Source of the DNA: Zygnema cylindricum
Lineage: Eukaryota; Streptophyta; Zygnematophyceae; Zygnematales; Zygnemataceae
DNA length: 64,000 bases
Direction: 5' to 3'
Assembly (NCBI GenBank): GCA_037447655.1
Contig: JBBHKE010000917.1
Span: 81,980 to 145,979, forward strand
The translations under genes and the position numbers were made by a program. Shown one piece after another: positions 55,958 to 64,000 of the stretch; positions within the stretch are counted from its first letter, which is position 1; each line of letters starts with the position of its first letter. The notes below the pieces were generated by a model that ran no database searches, was not told the origin of the DNA, and saw only the letters and a list, made by a program, of their open reading frames with translations.

Positions 55958-57530
55958 CTAGCAATTCTCATCTTCAATCCATTGGGAGTCCAACAAAGCA
56001 ATCAACCCCATCAAAGCATTTCGTAAATTTCTGTCCCTTGATCCTGGCTCTTTGGTATCCATGTTGTTCCAAAATTGTCGAACATGTCTTCCACTGTTTC
56101 TCGTGAATTCTCGATGGGGTACAATTACTACATTATCTCTGTATTTCGATATTATCATATGGAGTCGATATTGCTCCCACGGTCGATGGATAAAATCCTT
56201 GCCAGTCGTCGGATCATTATACCAGTCATCGAGAAATTGGGCATTGACTTAAACCAGAAATAATGGCGCTAGAAATAATGTCAAGATTGAACAATCTTGA
56301 AATTTTCCTAGTTGTACACATTCTAATGATTAGTCCACAATGTCCCAATATTTTTAAGTTGTTGGACTATTTATGAGTTCATATGATTGAAAGGAATGAA
56401 ATAACCAAAATATATCACCATTGTTTTTGATGGCACATTGCTTTACAAAGGGAAAAGAAAGGGTGGCAGTCATGTAGCTCTTTCTTGCACAACATCTCAT
56501 GTAGTGTAGTTATGGAAATAAGAAAAATGAACATTAACAGGAGGAACTAAACATAATGTGAGCGATGGCTTGGTGTTGAAATGATTAGAAAAAAAAAGTG
56601 CAAACGAAATGATCAAACAACAAATACTCGATATACTATTGACACCAATATCAGAATAATAACCATGTAATAGAGCAACTAGTGTGAATGTTGAAACAAA
56701 GTGAACACGAAAAGAAGGAAGTCAATAACAAGCAAGAGAAGTTGCAGAAAACAAATGTCACAAAAGGAAGAGGATTTGAGAGAAAAAATTGTCCCTTACT
56801 TCGTGTGTGAGAGAGGAATTTCTAAGTAAAACAACTCCACTATTGACAAAATCAAAGCATCCTCTGACAGATATAGTGTGTTCCCGAAAGTAACAAGAAG
56901 AGTGACCGTTCCTCGGAAATAATCCATTTAAATTTGTACTTGAATTTGGGGGATCGACTAAATGAATCGGATATTCCGGAAACCAAGTTTGATATTTCAT
57001 GTTGATAATCGGATGATGGATGGGGTCAGAGTAATTTTGGAAAACAGAAATATTAAATTAAAACGAAGTTTAAGAAATAGAAAACTCAACATAAAACAGT
57101 AATAGATTACTTGAGGTCACTTGTAGGTTACAGTTGTATCAGTAGCATTTTCACAACCCTTTGACGTTATACTTAAAGACGGAGATTGTGGCAAGAAGAG
57201 CGGAGAGAAGAGGGAAGAGGAATGAGGATAAGGAGAGAGATATGGTTTGAATCAAGGCAGTTGCCGAGAGAGAAATTGGAAGAGAGGGAGTTGCCAAACA
57301 TGAATGGGAAGAATGAGAGGGGTAACAAGAACGAGAGGGGTAAAGGGATACGGCTTCAGAGGAAAAAAGCTAAGAGGGAGGGAGGGATGGCCCACCTCCC
57401 CGGTGAGTTTTTGGAACCAGGCCTCCACGGGGAGTGCGTGATTGTCCATGCAAGCATACGCGTCGGAGTCGAGGAACATCGCCCACTGGCACCATCACGG
57501 CAGCTGCTGCTGGAGGAACTTCACCTGGGG
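55958..57530 (-). pseudogene. Glycosyltransferase-like gene remnant (GT-A fold, DSD motif), three coding pieces
   Basis: Three pieces on the minus strand read in the expected order. The first (about 57530-57380) has VKFLQQQLP, a TGA stop, then WCQWAMFLDSDAYACMD, a hydrophobic strand ending in a DxD-type metal-binding motif. The second (about 57045-56820) has HHPIINMKYQTWFPEYP, DFVNSGVVLLRNSSLTHE and a GTAAGG donor. The third (56253-55958) has FLDDWYND, RPWEQYRLHMIISKY and GRHVRQFW before a TAG stop. The pattern DSDA, NSGV.L.RNS and W.EQ fits nucleotide-sugar transferases such as the GT34-like group. The TGA, no acceptor before piece two and mismatched phase into piece three argue that it is broken. 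Confidence 0.55.
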
Positions 57531-57599
57531 AGGGTTCAGGCCTTCTTGTACTATATAGTGTTCCTATTGGACTAGGGTTTAGTAGTAGGTAGTCATGAG

Positions 57600-57905
57600 T
57601 AGGCAGACTAAGACTTAGTGATATTTCGGTACCTCTCTCTAAGAGAGCTTGTAACTATAAAGGTCATCTTTGACCAGCCATAACTTAATGCTCGGGTGAG
57701 CAAATTCAGCGATTTTTTTTGCTGCGGACTCAGGGGAGTCTAGGCTACACAGGGGTGTAGTCGGTCAGAGGTTTTTGCGTGTCAGGGTGGCACTTATTCA
57801 GTGAGAAAGTCAAAGTGGGGAATACTGTCCAAAACACATATTCAAGCTTTGCATTCTGTGGTGGAACTAAGCACACACAAGGTCTTATCTTCACAGGGGT
57901 GAAGT
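57600..57905 (+). mobile_element. Fragment of copia LTR family B, opposite orientation to 21749-22868
   Basis: Complementary stretches include the block around GACTCAGGGGAGTC, ACACAGGGGTGTAGTCGGTCAGA and GCATTCTGTGGTGGAACTAAG. The ends are unclear, and the fragment adjoins the first coding piece of the glycosyltransferase remnant. Confidence 0.7.
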
Positions 57906-57989
57906 TGTATTGGGGTTTTGATTATCAAGGGATCATTCATTTGGGTTTATATCAACTTGGAGTCGGCACTATCTAGATAGGTTTCTTTT

Positions 57990-59353
57990 GGATCTGCGAA
58001 TTCTGTGGGCAATGGAGCCCATAGAAATTCAGAAACCCTAGGACAAATGCATAAATAATGCATATCAAACAAACATAAAATTAACACATAAATAATAATG
58101 AATGAATGCATCACACATAAACAAAAGTATAATCAGATAATAAATGTATCATTTAAATGCATGACCTAATCGGCAACCCTAAAAGTCTACATCTTCGGTC
58201 CCTACTTTTCTAACCAGCATTGATTATCCATTTCTACCGAAGCTCATACCTATATATACACTTGTGAGCTGTCAACAAATTACTACGTGTCAAAATAACC
58301 AGCGTAACTTCCACTAAGTCATACTTAACCATAATAACCTACTTCAAAGAATAGACTAATCGTAAGTGTACACCTGAAAGTCAATCAATCGTAAGAGTAC
58401 ACTTGTCGCAAATACGACACTGAACACGCATAAATTAAAGTGTCCAAACCCTAAGTATTCACGTAAATAGAAACTGTCATATTCTACACTAATTTATTAA
58501 TACGCATAAGACAAAACATTGTTTTACCAAATATTTACAAGTACACATAATCTCACAAAATCGTATGGTGGGTCATGGTGAATAAGTCAAGAGGACTTCT
58601 CGAATTTCGTCAAAGCATCCGGAGCGTCCAAAAATATACATCGTGTGATTGACGCGATTTCGCGTCCCTATTTGGTGGAAAATAACGGCGACCATTTTCC
58701 GCCGTCCGTTACTCGTATTCGTCACCCTCGATGTCGTGCCTCGTGGTCCCAAATATAAAGTACAGCTGTCCAAAATTGATGCTCCGTACTGGCGACGTCC
58801 TTTTTCGTAAATTCCGCCTGTCGCGTCATGTTTTGTACGTGCGGCGTATCTTTTTACACACTTTGAATTTCATTCGGATCGCTTCGCGATCCGCCGTCCA
58901 TTTGACTTACGCGAACCGTACTTTTACATATGTTTGTTCGCGTCACTTCAATTTAATTTCGTACGTTTCAAAACAATTCGTACCATTTGACCAACGCATT
59001 CCATAAATTGCGTGCGTTGGTTCGCGCCACTTATTTTTGATAAATGTACATTTACAAACACTTTTCCGTACGTTCACTCCCCCAATCCGCGAATCCATTC
59101 GTACCTCCACAGTAAATACAATTTGTACTTACGCACTAAAATCACGTCAAGTACAAATGAACCATCGCGTACGCATGAAACTTCGCGTACGCACGAAACT
59201 AACTTTTCAAAAACAACAATACCAAGCTGGGGCTCTCGGTTGTTTTTTATCTTCAAATTCCGTTACGCTTTTCACCATAAATCTGTAACCGTGTCGTCGA
59301 GCGTACAATCTGACCCAGCCAATAGCACATTGCCACGTGTCACACTCAGCTAC
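57990..59353. other. Intergenic stretch without a recognisable gene
   Basis: AT-rich to about 58,560 (with several ATAAATAATG words), then GTAC-rich sequence with short frames on both strands. Nothing is supported as a gene. Confidence 0.4.
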
Positions 59354-59355
59354 TA

Positions 59356-59573
59356 CACCGCGAATCGTTATTAGAGTATATAACTCTAATTAGGGTTCTT
59401 AAAATTTTGATTTTTTTCCGCAATTAGTATACATGATTTTTGTAATTAAATTAGCAACGCTATTTAAGTACGTAGACCATAATCTGCCACGTTTCTGGCA
59501 CTAAATAAGAATCAATCACACTAATTATTTTTTTACGCTATTTAAACTTTGACACTAATAACGATTCGCGGTG
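59356..59573. mobile_element. Mariner-like MITE (218 bp)
   Basis: Ends CACCGCGAATCGTTATTAG and the inverted copy, flanked by TA. The interior word GACCATAATCTGCCACG is shared with 42697-42895. Confidence 0.8.
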
Positions 59574-59575
59574 TA

Positions 59576-62500
59576 CCTACCACAAATTATTTACTGCTGT
59601 ACCGCCACAAAAATACATTACCTGCCATACCGCCACGTGGCAGAAATATTTTTTTTCCTGTTTATAATGCGCGATGAAATCCAGTACGGCAGATCGTCAC
59701 CCCGATTCTCCATGTACGTCCAAGGAGCCTCCTCCGGAGACCTCAATTTGTACTTTCAGTTGTCCATATAAAGAATGCAACCAGAAGCTTTTTCCTGGTA
59801 GCTTCTGTGACTGCCAGCTGTCGCACACTTTTTGCTGCTCCTCGATTGGTCCTGCGATCGCAGAAAAAACGAAGGGGAAATTATCGAAGAATTTGTAACG
59901 AAAGAAGCAGAAAAAAAATCAAATAAAAAAAGAATGCATCTAACTTGTAACTAACTTATAAATAACTTGTTCTGGAAATGTGCGTATGTTTTTACTTAAA
60001 AACTCGAATGGCAACTAAAGGAGGAAATTTAAAATAAGAAAATTTGAAGGATCTTCGCTTCGCCATGTAATGTACACATTTGGAAGTCAAAAAAAATTTG
60101 TAGGAAATGGCAAAGGAATTAGTGTGGATTTTATCTGGCACTGAACTCTATTATCGTTTATGACATGGCGAGTGTAAGGTAACACGGAAAGGAGAGCGTG
60201 GGTGGGAGTGGGAGAAATATTTTTTTCTTATCAGAAAAAAAAAAAAAGCACCTCTAAGTGGAGAAGTTCTCCTAGATCCTTTGTCCACCTTTCTCCTTTT
60301 CCTCCATTACTCTCTCTTCGAGATGTTTCTGAACTTCCTCGTACAGGATATTCGTACGGCTCATTCGTCGAAAATTGTAGTTCTTTTTTAAAAGAAGAAC
60401 TCTCGGCTTTCAGATGCATAGAGAGGGAAAGACTGAGAAACAAGAAGGCGAGTGACGAAGGAAGCAGTCGGGCATCATGGAAAGAAAGTTGATAGTCAGC
60501 TGAAAAGGTTAAAAGCCGGGATTCTTATACGACGGAAATGACGGAAAGATCGGCCGCCAACATCTCGGCCGTGTATGTATGCATATTTTGTCATATTGGA
60601 ATCGGCGGTTTTTTAGAAATGTACAGGTTTTAGATGTGATGATGTATGCTCAAACGGATGCTAGGGTTTCCGCACAGACTCCGAAATCGAGGGATACCGC
60701 GCCTAGATAATAATGTCCGTACGGATTGCCATATGGTACAAATAGGCGTGAGCAGCAGGTTGAGCCTTGCTAACCGTAAAGTCATGGGCCAGTTGAGCTT
60801 GTGGCTGGTGACTGGTTTTGGGCTAACCGAGAATCGATATGAAGGTTAAAAAAAGAAATGTGCTTGTCTACTTGAGGCCTTGAAGGTATGGTCGTTTTGT
60901 TAACAATTCTATTTCTGCAACGAATGATGTGGAAAGGTGGAAGTTCTAAACCATAAAAACAATTAGCGTAAAAAAAAAGAGAAACACAATGGAAATTTTC
61001 AGTTCTATTTTGTGTCCAACGGGCAGAAAAAAATTGAAGCCGAATCTCTTATCGACACTATTGGCGGTTTACAGGATCTGTACTTACCTGAATCTTGCGT
61101 TTTTAGGTGTGAAGGTCTCGGGTAAAGGGGTCCACATCGCCCCCCCTCCCATTTCGCTTTACGACGCCTCGCGCAGCGCGGCGCGTCGTAAGTATAAATA
61201 TGTTTAGGGTTTTTTATCATTTGTGTTTTTTTTATATAAAAAAAAACGTAACCAATAACCCTATGAACCTAAAAATCTGCGGTACCCGGGCGGTATTTTG
61301 CAAAGTGTGGAGGTCACGGCGCATTTTGCCTCGTGTCAGAGACCTTCACCACCTTCACCCCACAGGCGAGACAACTAACGAACCTTACCTGTACAGTAGC
61401 TCTCCAAAGTGGTCCCATGTCTGAAAACAAAAGTCATCAGTTGAAGTCGTGACGCTTATAGACGTTATGTAACTCTCTGAGCTTTTTGTGGCATTGCCGA
61501 CATCATGCGATTTTGCGACACTGCTGGCGTCATTAATTCTGAAACTTTCCACCATGGCTTTCCGATTTCTTTTTTGTCTTTTTTCTCTGTCCGCTTAGCA
61601 CCAAATTACGCGCACATAAAATATTTTTCAGAGCTCTTTCATTTGCATACTGAAATTGTCGTGTTTCATTCAGGAGGGAGTGGCGGTGTAGACTTTTGCA
61701 AAGACTCGTGAATGACATTGGCGATTCGAGATCCTTTCTCGTACATGTGGGAGACGGGTAAAATTAACTCGCTCATCGTTAGTAGTGTTAAAAAAAAATG
61801 TTAACAAGGACATGACATTAATTTTGGCACCTAATGCCAAAAGGAAGGTCCCTTACCATCTCAACAAACTCTCTTCTAGGCTCGTGCACTACTACTCCTT
61901 GACGTACGAAACCAAGTGTCACATGTTCAATCCCTCGTTGCTGATACTAGCTTCCAACTACAGCAACTCATATCCGAGCAATTAGTCGCCGTTGAATTTA
62001 GAAACCTTTTAGAAGCGTTACCTCCCGCTCAATAACTTGCGCGCTTACGTTCGTGCTCTGGGCCCGAGGTAGTGCGTAGCTGCAAACCACACCAACCTTT
62101 TTGACACTCCGTTTGTCATCTGACCGGTTTGCACCTTCTTTACGCTAATGTTTGGGTTTGCCTCACCCTTCGCTCTTAGTGGGAGCCCGTTATGTTTGCA
62201 ACCACAACGGAACATTTACTTTACTTCTCACAGGTGGGGAACGTGAAAGATTACAAACCTAATAAAATACACACACAACAATGGTGTTCCTCCAAAAAAA
62301 CATTCAATATATATTAAGCACAATGCAAATACAACTTCTTTTCTTCCTTCCTTTTACTTCTGATCTTTCTACGCCTCCTTAACAAGCTACGCCTCCAAAA
62401 GATAATACTACCACGAAGTCTCAACTAATATAAATAGGTACACGACTAGAAACGCGTAGGAAATCAACGTGGTAAAATGCACGACCAATAAGTTGAACCG

Positions 62501-62700
62501 ACTTGAACAACACGGAACAACAAGGAAAGTCAACCGCGAACCAACTTGAATCACACGGTTCGACTTTAACTTACGTGAACCGAAACTACCAAGCAATTTC
62601 CACGTCACTTCTATAGTTCTATTCAAACATACGTGAAACGAAACGAACACTTAATTTCTACGTTACTTCAAATATCCAGCGACGAAACCACTTCGTCGCT
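59576..62700. other. Intergenic stretch without a supported gene
   Basis: Frames such as 60202-60492 are Lys/Ser-rich and have no domain. Inside is a small inverted-repeat unit (61106-61353, listed separately). At 62,655-62,737 a 30-bp unit (TTCTACGTCACTTCAAATAT plus TAGCGACG-like end) occurs twice. Confidence 0.4.
61106..61353. repeat. Small inverted-repeat unit with a GC-rich hairpin
   Basis: GGTGTGAAGGTCTC on the left is mirrored by GAGACCTTCACCACC on the right. Inside, at about 61159-61192, TACGACGCCTCGCGC faces its complement around one base. It may be a MITE, but no target duplication was identified. Confidence 0.4.
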
Positions 62701-62759
62701 AACTTCTACGTCACTTCAAATATCTAGCGACGGGACAACTTTTGTCGCTAGGCATCGCT

Positions 62760-63620
62760 ACTTTAGCTACGAGAGTATCTCGTCGCTAAGTAAGTGCTCA
62801 GTATAATATCCAAACAGACTGCAATCTGACATGGAAAATCTGGTGAGGATTTCAGTGACATTTTTTTCTTGAGAAAGATATAATGTTTTGGAGGGTAGGT
62901 CTCGACCTACAAAAACGCCGAGGCAGTATTCCCGTAAGTCTGTCATAGAAAAGTGGAGATTGAGCATAGTTTTGATGAGATTGATGAGGGGAAGAGGGAC
63001 TTGCTAGAAAAATATCATCAACGTAGATAACTAGAATGACCAAAGACTCTTTATTACCTCTTAGAAAGAGTCCAAAATCTGCATCAAGTTTGTGAAATCC
63101 TTCTTTGAGGAGAACCCCCTCCAGGTGTTTGTTCCAAACACGAGGTGTATGTTTTAGGCCGTAGAGCGATTCGAGGATTCGACAGACGAGGTGCTCGGTG
63201 CCTGGTGCAACATATCTTTCCGGTTGGCGGATGAAAATTTCCTCAGTTAATGTGCCGTAGAGGAAGGCCGTCTGTACATCCATGTGATAGACGTGCCAAT
63301 CACGAGCAGCCGCAAAGGAGAGGAGTATGCGAATGGAAGTGAACTTTGCCACAAGAGCGTAGGTTTTATTGAAGTCTACTCCCTCATTTTGCAAGAAACC
63401 TTTGATACGAAGCGAGCTTTGTAGCGATCAAGAGATCCGTCACTCTAGGTTTTGATTCAAAAAATCCATTTCGAGCCAATGACTTTTCGACCGTGTGGAA
63501 GGGAGGTGAGTTCCCACGTTCCATTTTTTTGCAAGGATGTAAACTTTGCATCTATGGCGACTTTCTAAGAGGCAACATTCAGGCTATTCATGGCGGCTGA
63601 AAAGGACTGAGGTATGTATG
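62760..63620 (-). pseudogene. Ty1/copia reverse transcriptase, second element, broken
   Basis: Reading leftward: VIGSKWIF near 63,480, RYKARFVSK in broken frame near 63,420, then TSIRILLSFAAARDWHVYHMDVQTAFLYGTL-type sequence (key residues MDVQTAF). IFIRQPERYV, LYGLKHTPRVWNK and the active site YVDD near 63,020 follow. After a frameshift come LREYCLGVFVGRD and YLSQEKNVTEILTRF near 62,900-62,830. RNase H is not found downstream, so the copy is cut there. It differs clearly from the copia element at 21320-29034. Confidence 0.9.
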
Positions 63621-64000
63621 TCTACAGTGTAGATTCGCGTAGCTCCAGTGCATGAATTTGGTCACTTTTTCGAATGGATGGAGTAGGGCCAACAGTAGGG
63701 GGAACAGAGTTGCCCATTGGAATGACATATGGTGGATCATTAGGATTTACAGAGGAAAGTGAGTAAGGATTTGAAGTTGTCCGAGGGAGTTTGGGAGGGG
63801 AGTTTTGAAATTTGGTCTCTGAAGTTGTTATGATGATTGGGGAGGAAGGGAGTAGTAGGGAAGGATGGGAGAGTGAAGGAAAACTGACTGAGTTGGAAGG
63901 AATGGACGGGGAAATGATGAATAAGGGTGATGACGGAGGTTTTGTATTGGCAAGAGGGAGAGAAATAGGGGAGAGGGAGGAGTTTAGAAGTTTGAGAAGG
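63621..64000 (-). other. Probable integrase to reverse-transcriptase linker of the second copia element
   Basis: On the minus strand this is a Ser/Pro/Thr-rich low-complexity coding-like stretch of the kind that separates integrase and reverse transcriptase in copia polyproteins. No domain can be named and the integrase itself would lie beyond the window. Confidence 0.4.

Noticed and set aside
60202-60492. A 96-codon frame with Lys/Ser-rich sequence as a gene
   Set aside because: It starts in an A-rich tract, has no domain and no splice or flanking support.

Overview
This is nuclear DNA of a eukaryote. It is AT-rich, gene-poor and packed with nested mobile elements. The one convincing intact host gene is a four-exon protein kinase (6151-9510) that most resembles the plant PEPKR2/CDPK-related type. 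Together with the plant-style Ty1/copia and Ty3/gypsy elements, and a gypsy element carrying a DNA methyltransferase (a combination I recall being reported from charophyte algae and dinoflagellates), this suggests a streptophyte, perhaps a charophyte-grade green alga. I cannot name the species.

Layout. Positions 1-16,600 hold the kinase gene among small non-autonomous DNA transposons of three kinds: Harbinger-like (TAA/TTA target duplications, GGGTGAAGTTCCATTAG-type ends), mariner-like (TA duplications, CACCGTGAATCGCTATTAG-type ends) and hAT-like (8-bp duplications, TAGTGTTG ends). Positions 16,603-37,986 are one Harbinger-like element split by a decayed Ty3/gypsy retrotransposon of about 20.4 kb, whose gag is in turn split by a 7.7-kb Ty1/copia element (5-bp duplication GATTG). 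The gypsy element carries gag with two zinc knuckles, a retropepsin-like protease, a C5 cytosine DNA methyltransferase with motifs I, IV, VI, VIII, IX and X in order, reverse transcriptase, RNase H, and an integrase ending in a PHD-finger-like segment. Positions 38,000-43,970 hold more small DNA transposons, a 10-bp minisatellite and simple repeats.

Positions 43,975-46,505 are a block of decayed bacterial genes of Rickettsiales type: ftsQ, plsC, an acetoacetyl-CoA reductase and an M48 peptidase, all broken. Positions 48,454-54,050 form a giant palindrome with two arms of about 1,990 bp around a 1.6-kb spacer, built from Harbinger-like modules. Positions 55,958-57,530 hold a broken glycosyltransferase-like gene on the minus strand next to a copia LTR fragment. 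The window ends in a decayed copia reverse transcriptase on the minus strand (62,760-63,620) whose upstream part lies outside.

How the parts relate. Only the kinase looks like a working host gene. The retroelements are dead: in-frame stops, frameshifts and lost catalytic residues, mostly explainable as C-to-T or G-to-A changes. The insertion order is readable (Harbinger-like element, then gypsy, then copia; mariner-like into mariner-like; hAT into Harbinger-like and into mariner-like). The most unusual content is the methyltransferase plus PHD-like finger in one gypsy element, the bacterial gene block, and the giant palindrome.
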